Below are positions 8,704 through 17,300 of a DNA stretch of 43,157 bases, in pieces. This DNA comes from Lachnospiraceae bacterium A4 (GTDB taxonomy: Bacteria; Bacillota; Clostridia; Lachnospirales; Lachnospiraceae), in contig KE159544.1 of assembly GCA_000403215.2 (NCBI GenBank), positions 1 through 43,157 of the forward strand, written 5' to 3'. Positions within the stretch are counted from its first letter, which is position 1, and every line of letters begins with the position of its first letter. The position numbers and the translations under genes were made by a program. The notes under the pieces were generated by a model, which ran no database searches, was not told the DNA's origin, and worked only from the letters and a program-made list of their open reading frames with translations.

Positions 8704-9521
8704 ACGCCGCCCTCCGTATCATCTTCAAGCCCTGTTTCTTCGGCTTCGGTGTCGTCCCCGTAGTCCGTTTCTTCGTCCGCTTCGGTATCGTCTGCGCCGT
8801 CCGTATCGTCCCCGTAGCTGTCATAATCGGTGTCGTCCTCATAGCCGCTTTCTTCGTCCTCGTCAAAGTCAAAATCGGAAAAATCCGGGCTGCCCTTTGC
8901 GGTGTCCTTTGGCTTGATAAACTTGAAATAATAGAACGCCCCGCCGCCTGCAAAGAGCGTCAGCAGAAAGAGCAGGAGCAGGCTCTTTGTGCCTTTATTG
9001 TCCTTTGGCTGTTCCGGCTCGGCTTTGGTTTCCGGCTCGGTTTCTTTCTCTATGCCAGTGCAGGAATTACGGTTATTAAGGCACACGGGACAGCTTTCGT
9101 TGACCGCCCCGGCTTCGCATTTCTCCTTGCAGGTGCAGGTCTGCGGCATGACCGTTGTTTCCTCCTTTTCCCCGTCCTCAATCAGTGCCATAAGGTCGGC
9201 TTCGTCAACCATGTTAAGGAAATGCACGGTGTTTTCCCCCTCGGCGGCACGGTCGATAAGGATATAAAAATAATTGCCGTTCTTGGTGGTTACTGTGATA
9301 AGCTGCTTGTTCTCGCCCCAAATATCATCAACAAGGGTAGCGTTCCCCTCCGGGGTTAAAGGGTCGCTCGGCTCTGCCGTTTCCTCCGGCTTCGGTTCGG
9401 GCGTGGGTTCGGTAACTTCGTATTCCTCCCCGCCGCCTGCGTAGGCGGTCATGGAAAAGCCGCCCGTAAGGATAAGGGCGGCGGCAAGTGCGATAAAGGT
9501 ATGTAAGATTTTTTTACTCAT
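8700..9521 (-). CDS. DUF4366 (CD1107-family) surface-exposed mobile-element protein
   Basis: 273-aa protein with a signal-peptide-like N-terminus (KKILHTFIALAAALILTGG) and an acidic Pro/Glu-rich stretch. A folded middle domain contains NGNYFYILIDRAA and a cysteine group (CTCKEKC...CPVC). A transmembrane helix follows near residue 205 (SLLLLFLLTLFAGGGAFYYF), and the C-terminus is a long Asp/Glu/Tyr/Gly-rich tail. The start at 9521 was chosen at the signal peptide; the longer frame to 9587 only overlaps the upstream gene further. It overlaps the DUF4315 stop by 8 bp. The family is restricted to ICEs and is presumed to be part of the envelope-spanning transfer apparatus, though its precise role is undescribed. 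Confidence 0.82.
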   Translation of the reverse strand: MSKKILHTFIALAAALILTGGFSMTAYAGGGEEYEVTEPTPEPKPEETAEPSDPLTPEGNATLVDDIWGENKQLITVTTKNGNYFYILIDRAAEGENTVHFLNMVDEADLMALIEDGEKEETTVMPQTCTCKEKCEAGAVNESCPVCLNNRNSCTGIEKETEPETKAEPEQPKDNKGTKSLLLLFLLTLFAGGGAFYYFKFIKPKDTAKGSPDFSDFDFDEDEESGYEDDTDYDSYGDDTDGADDTEADEETDYGDDTEAEETGLEDDTEGGV

Positions 9522-9777
9522 TCTCGGTGTCCTCCTGTCTTGAAAAAAGGGTGCTGTTTGCGGGTGCTGTGGCTGCTGTCGGGGCATTGTCCGGCTTGCC
9601 CTGTAAAAAGGTGGAAAGCTCTGCCGGGGTCATGCGTAATGCCCTTACCATTTGTACGATTTGCAGGTTTTCAACCTCGGTTTTCTGTGCTTCCAGTTCC
9701 CTAAGCCTTGCCTGCTGTTTGGAGATTGCGTCTTTGGTCTTGTCAATCTCCGCAATGATACGTTCCAGTTTCATCAT
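9514..9777 (-). CDS. DUF4315 family protein
   Basis: 87-aa protein. The first 45 residues form a charged coiled coil (IIAEIDKTKDAISKQQARL), followed by a helix with ALRMTPAELSTFLQG and a disordered tail. It lies between the NlpC/P60 gene (32 bp upstream) and the DUF4366 gene, which it overlaps. This is the standard position of DUF4315 in Tn1549-like ICEs. The small-coil architecture suggests a structural or adaptor role in the transfer complex, but no function is established. Confidence 0.8.
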   Translation of the reverse strand: MMKLERIIAEIDKTKDAISKQQARLRELEAQKTEVENLQIVQMVRALRMTPAELSTFLQGKPDNAPTAATAPANSTLFSRQEDTENE

Positions 9778-9808
9778 AAAAATAATTCCTCCAGTTCAGA
9801 TTTTTTTG

Positions 9809-11785
9809 TTACGGTAGCCTGCCGTAAGAATAAAAGTGTGACTGCCAGTAGGGGGTGTTGACGGAAGCGTAGGAAATGGGGTTGCCGCAATGTATCATCA
9901 TGCCGTTTCCTGCATAAATCCCCACATGGCTAACCGCCGATCCGCTGTCATACGTCCCCGTGAAAAAGATAATGTCCCCCGGCTTGGCTTCGCTTGGGGC
10001 GATTGGCGTTGTGTAATTGAAAATCCCCTGCGCCGTTGTCCTGCCGACACTCCCTGCGCCGGAATGGTTGATTACCCAACACACAAAGCCCGAACAGTCA
10101 AAGGACGTTGACGGGGAACTGCCGCCCCAAACGTAAGGGTAGCCTAAGTATTTTTCCGCTTCCGCAATCATGGCGGCAAAGCGTTCATCAGAGAGGGCTT
10201 CCGGGGGTATCTCATAATCCGTGTATTCCCCGCTGCCCGGCGTTCCCGCTGCGTAGTCCTCCCCGAACACGTCCGGCTTGTTGCCTTTGGTTTCCATGTA
10301 GATGTCAAACATTTCTTTCTGCTCCGGGGTTAAAAGTTCCCCGGCAAGGGTTTCTATGTTTTTATTTGTCAGCGTCACATGGAGAATGTAATAATCGTAG
10401 GGGATTTCCTCGGTGGTCGTTTCCCCGGTTTCCGGGTCGGTGGTGGTTTCCGTGCGGTAGCGTGTCTGTATTTCTTCCCGCAGGGTAAGGGTGTACTGCT
10501 TTTCAAACAATGCCCGTATCTCTGCCCTCGCTTCCTCCCTTGTATAGTCGTAGAGCTTGGCGGTAAGGTAGGACGCAAGCGCAAAAGGGTCATGCCCGAT
10601 TTCGTCTAAATGGTACTGGTATTCGTCATAGTCCGGGTAGTCCGTTTCTATGTCTGCGATTTCCTCCCGCAATTCGCTTTCCAGTTCCTTATAGTCGGCT
10701 TCTACTTCCCGGATTGCTTCGTCCTCGGCGGTGTAGGAAGTGCCTAAGACAGAGGAAACGCCGCCCTGTATCACGGCGGCGCAGGAAGATAGCCCGGTAA
10801 ATATCATCACGATTAAAAGCAGGAACACGCAGGCGGTCAGTATGCCTTTCCAGTGGCGGGCGATAAAGTCCGTGGTCTTTTTCGTGGCTTCCCCGGCTTT
10901 CTGTGCCGTTTTGCGGGTGTTTTTTGCCGTCTTTCCGGCTGTCGCCCCGGCTTTCTGTGCCGCCCGTAAATCCTTTGCGTACTGTTTTTTAATCTGCTGT
11001 TTTTGGTGGAAACGGGAGAGGGGGTTGCTCGCAAGCTCCGGGTTCTCCTTTAGCGTCTTGTGGTAGAGATAGTTTGTATCTGCTTTCTGTGACGCTGCTT
11101 CCGCTTTGGCGGCTTTTCGGTAGGGCTTTAGCTTGTGGCTGCGGTAGCCCTCTTTCAGCTTCCGGCTTGCGTAGCTGCTTGCCCGTTCCGCAAGTTTCTC
11201 CGACTTGTGCGCCCCCTCAACGCCGGAATTGTCTTTCTCAACCTCGCTCACTTTCCCATGCACATAATTCTTGATTTCCCGCACGGGGCGGTCAGCCGGG
11301 TTGTGGTGCAGCTTCCCGTTCGGGGGCTTGTCGGTCTTTTCAAAGTAAAGGCGGGTCTTTGCCCGCCCGGTGGCTTCGTCAAATTCCCTTGCCGCCTTGA
11401 TACGTTTCTGCTTGGGTATCTTTTCCCTTGCCGTTTCCAGTTTATCAGCGGCTTTCTCGGATTTCTTCACATACTTTGCAAGCTCCGGGTCGCTGCGCTC
11501 CGCTTCGGAAAATTGCAGGCGGGTTGTCTGCTTCCCCGTGGCTTCCTGTGCTTTTTTGTCGGCTTTATTTGCCTTTTTCCTGCGTTTCTTCGCCTTGTGG
11601 TGCTGCCTTTCGGCGGCGGCACGGTTTAGGGCTTTCCCGGTCATGTTTTCCGCCGTGCCGCCGGAAAAATCGTCTGTTTCCCTTTGGCTCTTTTTGGTCT
11701 GCTCCCCGGTGGCTTGGTTGGTTTCCACAACGCCGTCACGGGTCATTTTCTGCGTGGTCTTTGCCTTTGCCTTAAATTCCTGCAT
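9809..11785 (-). CDS. CD1108-family NlpC/P60 (C40) cell-wall hydrolase of the conjugation machinery
   Basis: 658 aa. Residues 1-310 are very basic and Lys/Ala-rich (cytoplasmic, probably partly coiled coil). One transmembrane helix follows (ILTACVFLLLIVMIFTGLSS), then an extracellular linker. A C-terminal NlpC/P60 domain of about 120 residues follows: YPYVWGGSSPSTSFDCSGFV contains the catalytic Cys, HVGIYAGNGMMIHC the catalytic His and its partner. It probably cuts peptidoglycan peptide bonds to let the transfer channel cross the wall, the VirB1/Tn916 Orf14-like role. The ATG is preceded by AAGGGGGGATAACCATTC. Its neighbours match the Tn1549/CTn4 order. Confidence 0.88.
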   Translation of the reverse strand: MQEFKAKAKTTQKMTRDGVVETNQATGEQTKKSQRETDDFSGGTAENMTGKALNRAAAERQHHKAKKRRKKANKADKKAQEATGKQTTRLQFSEAERSDPELAKYVKKSEKAADKLETAREKIPKQKRIKAAREFDEATGRAKTRLYFEKTDKPPNGKLHHNPADRPVREIKNYVHGKVSEVEKDNSGVEGAHKSEKLAERASSYASRKLKEGYRSHKLKPYRKAAKAEAASQKADTNYLYHKTLKENPELASNPLSRFHQKQQIKKQYAKDLRAAQKAGATAGKTAKNTRKTAQKAGEATKKTTDFIARHWKGILTACVFLLLIVMIFTGLSSCAAVIQGGVSSVLGTSYTAEDEAIREVEADYKELESELREEIADIETDYPDYDEYQYHLDEIGHDPFALASYLTAKLYDYTREEARAEIRALFEKQYTLTLREEIQTRYRTETTTDPETGETTTEEIPYDYYILHVTLTNKNIETLAGELLTPEQKEMFDIYMETKGNKPDVFGEDYAAGTPGSGEYTDYEIPPEALSDERFAAMIAEAEKYLGYPYVWGGSSPSTSFDCSGFVCWVINHSGAGSVGRTTAQGIFNYTTPIAPSEAKPGDIIFFTGTYDSGSAVSHVGIYAGNGMMIHCGNPISYASVNTPYWQSHFYSYGRLP

Positions 11786-11802
11786 GAATGGTTATCCCCC
11801 CT

Positions 11803-12582
11803 TTATAAAGCCGCTTCCTGCGCTTTCTGCGGGGCTTTCTTCTTGGGCTGTTCCGGCTTTGCGGCTGCGGCTTTGATTTCCTCACGGATAGAGGGTTTTT
11901 CTTTGCCTTTGGCGGCTGCCTGCTCCAACCGTTCCACCCGTGCCATTGCCCGGTCAATGTTCTTTTCCATGCCCTCTAAAGTGGTTTTATGCCGTTTTAA
12001 GGGCTTGGCAATGGCGGCAAGCACGCCCTTGTCCTCGTTGCGCTGTGTCAGCTCCTTGCGCTCCTTTCCCGTCAGCGCACGCCCTAAGTTCTTTGCGTGT
12101 TCGTTAAGGGCGTGGAGTTCGCTGCCTATGGCGTTGATACGGTCAATGCTGCCCTGTGTGGAAGCGATAGCGTCCTGTACGCTGCCTTTCATTTCCGCAA
12201 GTGCCTTTTTCACGCCTAAGAAGTCAGCCGCCTTGTTCAGTGCTGAAATGCCGTGCTGCTTGACGGCGGCAAGCGTCTTTCTGATTTTGTCGGTCATGTT
12301 CTCCTTTAAGGTGGAGAGGGTTTCTTTTGCCTGCGTGATGTGCGCCTGCGTCTGCTTGGTTTCCTGCATGGCGGCGGCTCTGTTTCCCCCGTCATGGAGC
12401 GTGGCAAGCTGCTCACGCACGGCGGCAAGTTCGGAAAGCACTTTCCCGTACTGTGTTTCCATAGCTGCGAATTGTGAGAATAAAGCGGAAAGCTCGGCGG
12501 CTTCCTGCTTTTTCCCGTTCTGTGTCAGCAGGTCAAGGAGTTCTGTCAATGCGTCCTGCTGTTTTGCGTCCTTTGCGCCCAT
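11803..12582 (-). CDS. coiled-coil mobile-element protein, uncharacterized
   Basis: 259-aa soluble protein, Ala/Lys/Glu-rich, with heptad-like segments over most of its length (for example ELAAVREQLATLHDGG and ALAEMKGSVQDAIASTQG). It has no catalytic motif that I recognise, and the C-terminus is a low-complexity Lys/Ala/Pro/Glu tail. AAGGAGGATTGAAAC directly precedes the ATG. It is part of the conjugation operon, 3 bp after the Mom-like gene and 17 bp before the NlpC/P60 gene. Proteins like this occur at this locus in other Tn1549-type elements; a scaffold role is a guess. Confidence 0.75.
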   Translation of the reverse strand: MGAKDAKQQDALTELLDLLTQNGKKQEAAELSALFSQFAAMETQYGKVLSELAAVREQLATLHDGGNRAAAMQETKQTQAHITQAKETLSTLKENMTDKIRKTLAAVKQHGISALNKAADFLGVKKALAEMKGSVQDAIASTQGSIDRINAIGSELHALNEHAKNLGRALTGKERKELTQRNEDKGVLAAIAKPLKRHKTTLEGMEKNIDRAMARVERLEQAAAKGKEKPSIREEIKAAAAKPEQPKKKAPQKAQEAAL

Positions 12583-12585
12583 GTT

Positions 12586-13383
12586 TCAATCCTCCTTTTT
12601 GTCCCCGTATTTCTGCGGGTTATAGTTGCACACGTCCCGGTCAAACCGGGGCGGCGGTATCTGCCTGTACTGCCTTTGCCCGGTGCGGACGGCAAAATAT
12701 AAATCTTTGTCTTTGGGGTAGGGTATGGCGTTATACTGCGGGTAGCTGTTCAAGATTTTCTTTGCTTCCCCGGTCAGAGGAAAGATGTAGCGGAACATTC
12801 GCCCGTTGATCTTCTCAATTCCTTTTGCAGCGCAAAAGTCATGGGTCAGCCAGTTCTTTTTTGCAACGCCCTCCAACGCCGCATTTTCTGTTAAAAGCTG
12901 CCCGGCACTCCGGGGGTGTATCTTCTCCCCGGTGGCGGTGTCCCGGTAAACGCTTGTCGTGAAATGCCCCAAATAGCGGAAATTCGCCGCTTGGTACACA
13001 TACCCGCATTTCCCCATAATGCCGTCCGCAAGGGTGTAAAGGAAAAGGCAGCCCGTGTTGTCCCGTACCCAACGTATGAGTGCGGAGAGCGCAAGGCTGC
13101 CGAAATACCCGGTGTGGTTCAGTTCCGGGAGAAAGCACATTTTTCCAATCTCCAAATAGTCAGAGGTCAGAAAGCCGTGCCGTGGGAAAATCTTTCTTAT
13201 CGTCTGTAAAGGCTGCGTCCCCCAACCTAAGAGGACAACGCCGGAAAGCTGCCCGCCCCGGTAAATCCCCAAATAATGGCGGGTAAGGCGGGGCAGCACT
13301 TTTGAGTAGTGGTATTTTCTGATAAACGCAACCGCCGTTTCCGGGTCAGTCCTTTGTACGGTAAGGGCGGTTTTTTTATCCAT
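12586..13383 (-). CDS. Mom-like GNAT-fold protein, candidate DNA adenine modification enzyme
   Basis: 265-aa protein. The N-terminal RKYHYSKVLPRL, the middle YLEIGKMCFLPELN, and LYTLADGIMGKCGYVYQAAN followed by FRYLG match the pattern I associate with phage Mu Mom-type proteins: an HYS motif, a conserved E.. LW/F..P strand, and a YAD..G..G.VYQA.N signature. Mu Mom converts adenine to a carbamoylmethyl-type derivative that blocks restriction. The ATG at 13383 has GGAGG 9 nt upstream; a TTG two codons earlier is possible. It overlaps the virB4 stop by 8 bp and lies in the conjugation operon. A role in protecting ICE DNA after transfer is inferred. It could also be another GNAT-fold transferase with a different substrate. 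Confidence 0.55.
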   Translation of the reverse strand: MDKKTALTVQRTDPETAVAFIRKYHYSKVLPRLTRHYLGIYRGGQLSGVVLLGWGTQPLQTIRKIFPRHGFLTSDYLEIGKMCFLPELNHTGYFGSLALSALIRWVRDNTGCLFLYTLADGIMGKCGYVYQAANFRYLGHFTTSVYRDTATGEKIHPRSAGQLLTENAALEGVAKKNWLTHDFCAAKGIEKINGRMFRYIFPLTGEAKKILNSYPQYNAIPYPKDKDLYFAVRTGQRQYRQIPPPRFDRDVCNYNPQKYGDKKED

Positions 13384-15802
13384 TGGCAAGTTCCTCCGGG
13401 CGGGTCGTCATTATGCGGTAAAGCTCGGTGTCGGTCGGGAAACGGTCTACAAAGGGCAGTATCACGTTGCCGTAGAAGATAAGCCCCTGCCCGGCTTCGG
13501 AGTGGGTCACATAGGAAAGCTGCTTATTGGATATGCCTAACTGTTTCGCCAAAATCTGCCTGTCGCCGCCCGCTTGGTTCAGCATATAGATAAAGTCGCT
13601 GTTTTCAAAGATATTTTCGATTTCCCGGCTTGCAAGCAAATCTTTGACGTTCTGCGTGATACCCGTGGGTATGCCGCCCCATTTTCTGAAACGCTTCCAA
13701 ATCTCCACGGAATAAGCCGCCGTCTGTTCCTCTTTCAGTAACAAGTGAAATTCGTCACAATAGAACCATGTGTTGGCGTGTAGCTCCCGGTTTTCCGTCA
13801 CACGCCCCCAAACTTGGTCTTGTATGATGAGCATACCTAACTTTTTGAGCTGCTTTCCCAATTCCTTAATGTCAAAGCAGACAAGGCGGTTATGTATGTC
13901 TATGTTGGTGCGGTGGTTGAACACGTTAAGGCTTCCATGCACATATAATTCCAGTGCTGCGGCTACCCGTGCGGCTTCCGCTTCCGGCTGTTTCTTTAGT
14001 GCATTATACAAATCCTCCAAAATCGGCATTTTCGCCGGGTCGGGGTCGGCAAGGTACTCACGGTAAACCTCCCGCACGGCTCGGTCAATCACGGTCTTTT
14101 CGATAGGCTCTAAGCCGCTTTTGCCGCCCACGACAAGCTCACAAAGGGAAAGGATAAAATCGCTTTTCAGTGACAGGGGGCTTTCGTCCTCGGAATAGTT
14201 GAGGTTCAAGTCCATAGGGTTCACAAAATCCCGGCTTGTGGGGGAGATTTTCACTACCTGCCCGCCTAAACGGTTGACAAGCGGTGCGTACTCTGCTTCG
14301 GGGTCGCATATCAAGATACAGTCCTTTTTGTCCGCAACAAGGAATACGTTTGTGATTTCACGCTTTGCGGAAAAACTCTTGCCGCTGCCCGGTGTCCCTA
14401 AAATTAAACCATTAGGATTTTTGAGCTTTTTCCTGTCCGCAAGTATCATGTTGTTAGAAAGTGCGTTCAAGCCGTAATAGAGGGCTTCCCCGTTCTGAAA
14501 AAGCTCCTGCGTGGTAAACGGCACGAAAATAGCCGTGCTGCTTGTCGTAAGCCCCCGCTGAATGGGTATCTCATTCAGTCCCAAAGGCAGGGACGACATA
14601 AGCCCGGCTTCCTGCTGATAGTCAAGGCGCACAAGGGAGCAGTTCGCTTTCTGCGCCACGCCCGCCGTCTGAAAAATCTGATTGTCAAGCTGCTGTCTGT
14701 TGTCCGCAAGGTTTACCACAAGCAGCGTAAGTAAAAACATTCGCTCGTTGCGGCTCTGCAAGTCCCGCAAGAGGTCTTTAGCGTCCCCGCCGTAGGTGGC
14801 AAGGTCGGACGGGATTATATCCATGTCATACCCGGAACGTACTGCCTTTTTCTGCTCGGCTATCTTCATTGCGTCAAGGTCGGTTATCTTGCGCTTAATG
14901 GTCTTTATGGCTTCGCTTTGGTCGATACTGCGGATATGCAGGTTGACTAATAAATGCCCGTCCACGTTCAAGAGGTCGGCAAGCAGGCGGTCATTCAGTT
15001 CCGGCGCAAGTATCTGTAAGAACGATACCGCCCCGGTCTTGTCGCCCATGCCGAACATACGCCCGTTTCTGAAAGCGAATGAGGGCGGCGCAATGAAGTC
15101 TTTTGTGGAAAGCCCGGACGGTACAAGCCATTTCCAGTTGAATAAAAATTTCCTGTCCCCGTCCGGGTGGAAAATGCCGTGCAGCACTTCAAGCCGTTCT
15201 TTCCCGTCAAGGGGTCGGTTCGCTGCCCCTAAGATTTTGAGGTGGTTTAATATATCCGTTTCCAGTCTTGAAAGTCTTGATTTTGCATTTTTAAGGCTGT
15301 CGGCTTCCAGTGTGAACGTCAGATATTTACGCTTCACAAGCCCGTTATTGCCCTTTGCAAGCTGTTCTTTGAGCATGGCGGCGTATTCCTTCCGCACGTC
15401 ATCAAAACCGTCCTGCTGCGGCGGTATGGCGATACTCTTTGAGAAGTCCCCCTGCCCGGCGACACGGTTCACAAAGGTAAGCTGCAAGCCAACGGAGCTG
15501 TCAAGCGAATTGTAAAAATCGCAAAGGGCTTCAAAGGTGGCTGTCTTGTCGTCCGGCTGTGCAAGCTGATAGTTGATGTCGGAAAACTCAATGCTCTTTG
15601 AAAAGAGGTTGTCCCGTAATTTACATATCCCGTCCGGGTACATGGTTTCATAGGGGATTGTCTGCTGTGCGGTGTGCTTTTTCCCGTCCCCCTTTGCCTG
15701 CCGCATGAGGGCGGCAATCTGCTTTTTTTCTGCCCGTGTGAGCTTTATTTTCTCCTTTGTACGCTGTTCCTGCGGTCTGTCTTTGATAGCTTTTTTTCGC
15801 AA
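13376..15802 (-). CDS. virB4: VirB4/TraE-family conjugation ATPase
   Basis: 808-aa ATPase that powers the type IV secretion channel at the membrane. The N-terminal 420 residues are the CagE/TrbE/VirB domain. The ATPase domain carries a Walker A motif, GTPGSGKS (about residue 467), a Walker B-like motif, WFYCDEFHLLL (about 680), and a downstream TGITQNVKDLL segment. The start is TTG at 15802, preceded by AAAAAGGAGGTAACAGCCA, so initiation at this non-ATG codon is well supported. The frame begins inside the 3' part of the PrgI gene. Length and position between PrgI and the later genes match CTn4/Tn1549. Confidence 0.95.
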   Translation of the reverse strand: MRKKAIKDRPQEQRTKEKIKLTRAEKKQIAALMRQAKGDGKKHTAQQTIPYETMYPDGICKLRDNLFSKSIEFSDINYQLAQPDDKTATFEALCDFYNSLDSSVGLQLTFVNRVAGQGDFSKSIAIPPQQDGFDDVRKEYAAMLKEQLAKGNNGLVKRKYLTFTLEADSLKNAKSRLSRLETDILNHLKILGAANRPLDGKERLEVLHGIFHPDGDRKFLFNWKWLVPSGLSTKDFIAPPSFAFRNGRMFGMGDKTGAVSFLQILAPELNDRLLADLLNVDGHLLVNLHIRSIDQSEAIKTIKRKITDLDAMKIAEQKKAVRSGYDMDIIPSDLATYGGDAKDLLRDLQSRNERMFLLTLLVVNLADNRQQLDNQIFQTAGVAQKANCSLVRLDYQQEAGLMSSLPLGLNEIPIQRGLTTSSTAIFVPFTTQELFQNGEALYYGLNALSNNMILADRKKLKNPNGLILGTPGSGKSFSAKREITNVFLVADKKDCILICDPEAEYAPLVNRLGGQVVKISPTSRDFVNPMDLNLNYSEDESPLSLKSDFILSLCELVVGGKSGLEPIEKTVIDRAVREVYREYLADPDPAKMPILEDLYNALKKQPEAEAARVAAALELYVHGSLNVFNHRTNIDIHNRLVCFDIKELGKQLKKLGMLIIQDQVWGRVTENRELHANTWFYCDEFHLLLKEEQTAAYSVEIWKRFRKWGGIPTGITQNVKDLLASREIENIFENSDFIYMLNQAGGDRQILAKQLGISNKQLSYVTHSEAGQGLIFYGNVILPFVDRFPTDTELYRIMTTRPEELANG

Positions 15803-16154
15803 TGGCTGTTACCTCCTTTTTCAATTTCTGCTGTCTTTCAAGGACGGCGTAATAGTTTTCCGTCCTGTACGGTCGTTCCTTTGGCGTGAGGAAAAACACC
15901 CTTATGATGTTTCCTAAAACCGTTTCAAGGGGCTGCCCGTGCTTCTCATACATGGCGAACAGGAAAAACGGGAGCATGGCAAGCACCATGATAAAGGTTG
16001 CGGCGGTCTGCGGGACGCTGCCCTTTATGAGAAAGAACAGGGGAACGCCCACGGCTGCCGCCATACTGAAACACACAAGCTGCCGCTTGGTAAGGTTTAA
16101 CGCTACTTTGGTCTTTACTTTTGTAAGGTCTTTGGGTACTGTGACATACGCCAT
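15648..16154 (-). CDS. PrgI-family membrane protein of the type IV secretion system
   Basis: 168-aa protein beginning MAYVTVPKDLTKVKTK. Two membrane helices follow at about residues 32-50 and 55-75 (QTAATFIMVLAMLPFFLFAM), then a cytoplasmic domain with PYRTENYYAVLERQQKL. PrgI proteins are VirB3-like partners of VirB4. The ATG at 16154 has a GGAGG-type site upstream (AAAGGAGGTTATCA). The last ~50 codons (basic, RQTAGTAYKGENKAHTG) overlap virB4 in another frame for 155 bp. The folded family domain ends before this, so the tail may be a simple run-on or the product of a frameshift. Confidence 0.85.
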   Translation of the reverse strand: MAYVTVPKDLTKVKTKVALNLTKRQLVCFSMAAAVGVPLFFLIKGSVPQTAATFIMVLAMLPFFLFAMYEKHGQPLETVLGNIIRVFFLTPKERPYRTENYYAVLERQQKLKKEVTAIAKKSYQRQTAGTAYKGENKAHTGRKKADCRPHAAGKGGREKAHRTADNPL

Positions 16155-16195
16155 TGATAACCTCCTTTCTGCCCGCATGGGGCGGCATCTTAAAC

Positions 16196-17065
16196 CTAAT
16201 GTGCATGGAAAATGCTCTTTGCAATGCTTCCCGTCTTAAAAAGGGAAAAGCAGAGTATCACGGTGTAGGCGGCTATGCTGAATATGGCACTGTGCAGGTT
16301 TGCGGCGATAACCATTTCATTCACAAGCACGGCGTAAATCCCCACGCATACCATGATGAAAAAGCCCTGTACGCCCAATGCGAACAAGCCTTTTAGGTAG
16401 TTGTTCCCAATGCTTCCCCATTCCCGGTTTGTCATGGTGGCAAAGGGGATAGGGGCAACGGAGCAGGTCAAGTATATCTCTATCATTCTGCCGTAAAGGA
16501 TTACCGTAATCAGCACGGACATAATCTTCATGCACATACTAACGGCTGCGGTTTCCATTACAAGCAAGAGAAGTTCGGGGACTTCCATTGTTTCCATGTT
16601 GGCGGTCATGGCGGCAAGGGTGCTTTCCACGTCAATAGCGGTGTCGGAGCTTATCACGCCCGCCGCACTGTTGACTAAATGCTGCCCCACGTCAAAGACT
16701 GCCATAGTAATGTCAAAGACGTGGGTAACAAGAAAAACCGCTACCCACGCTTTGAATACATACTTAAAGAACATGAAAGTATCAATGTCATGCAGGCTGT
16801 TCTTGTCCGTAACCATGCCGATCAGCTCCACGCATAGCACATAGGTAATGACAAGCCCCGCAATGGGGAGTATGACGGTCTGTGAAAGGTTCTGTATCAT
16901 GGAAAACACGCCGCCATTCCACCCCTGCGGAGTCTGCCCTGCCTGCGCCGCTATCGTGCCGACTTTCTCGTTCACGTCCCCGAACATATTTGAAAGATTA
17001 CCGTTAATCGCCCCGATTAAAAGCTCCTTTAGCCATTCGTTAATGGCTTCAAATATGCTCTCCAT
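16196..17065 (-). CDS. VirB6/TrbL-like conjugal transfer membrane protein (CD1112 family)
   Basis: 289-aa polytopic inner-membrane protein. After an amphipathic N-terminal region come hydrophobic segments such as VILPIAGLVITYVLCVELIG, YVFKAWVAVFLVTHVFDITM, a long LLLLVMETAAVSMC helix pair, GLFALGVQGFFIMVCVGIYA and SAIFSIAAYTVILCFSLF. It ends FHAH. By position and topology it is the channel component equivalent to VirB6/TrbL. It lies 19 bp downstream of Maff2 and 41 bp upstream of the PrgI gene, all on one strand. Confidence 0.88.
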   Translation of the reverse strand: MESIFEAINEWLKELLIGAINGNLSNMFGDVNEKVGTIAAQAGQTPQGWNGGVFSMIQNLSQTVILPIAGLVITYVLCVELIGMVTDKNSLHDIDTFMFFKYVFKAWVAVFLVTHVFDITMAVFDVGQHLVNSAAGVISSDTAIDVESTLAAMTANMETMEVPELLLLVMETAAVSMCMKIMSVLITVILYGRMIEIYLTCSVAPIPFATMTNREWGSIGNNYLKGLFALGVQGFFIMVCVGIYAVLVNEMVIAANLHSAIFSIAAYTVILCFSLFKTGSIAKSIFHAH

Positions 17066-17084
17066 AAGCGGCTACCTCCCCGGA

Positions 17085-17300
17085 TTAACCGAACAGCCCG
17101 GAAAGCAGCGGGATTAAGGTTGTGCCGATAAGGGCAACGCCGCCGCCTGCCATAAGCTGTTTCATGCCCTGTGATTTTGCGCCGGGGTTGTCGTTGCCGT
17201 AACCCTCTAAAAGATTGATAACGCCCCATACGCCCAAACCTGCGCCCAATGCGATAACAAGTGTCTGCAATACGTTTACTGCGCTATTAAAAAATGCCAT
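17085..17300 (-). CDS. Maff2-family small membrane protein
   Basis: 71-aa hydrophobic protein starting MAFFNSAVNVLQTLVIALGA. It has two membrane helices separated by a short loop (EGYGNDNPGAKSQGMKQL) and ends in LIPLLSGLFG. It resembles VirB2-like pilin proteins in size and topology, and Maff2 proteins occupy exactly this slot in Tn1549-like ICEs. The ATG at 17300 has GCGAGGGCT upstream. The same frame stays open upstream to a better ribosome-binding site near 17510, but that stretch contains a terminator-like hairpin and is treated as leader. Confidence 0.85.
   Translation of the reverse strand: MAFFNSAVNVLQTLVIALGAGLGVWGVINLLEGYGNDNPGAKSQGMKQLMAGGGVALIGTTLIPLLSGLFG

Noticed and set aside
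11684-12625. Long plus-strand open frame opposite the coiled-coil gene
   Set aside because: It is the antisense of GC-rich, Ala/Lys-rich coding sequence, has no ribosome site, and its protein is low-complexity Ser/Cys/Phe-rich. The minus-strand gene has all the signals.
16530-16844. Plus-strand frames opposite the TrbL-like gene
   Set aside because: They are shadows of a hydrophobic membrane protein; no ribosome site and no conserved motif.
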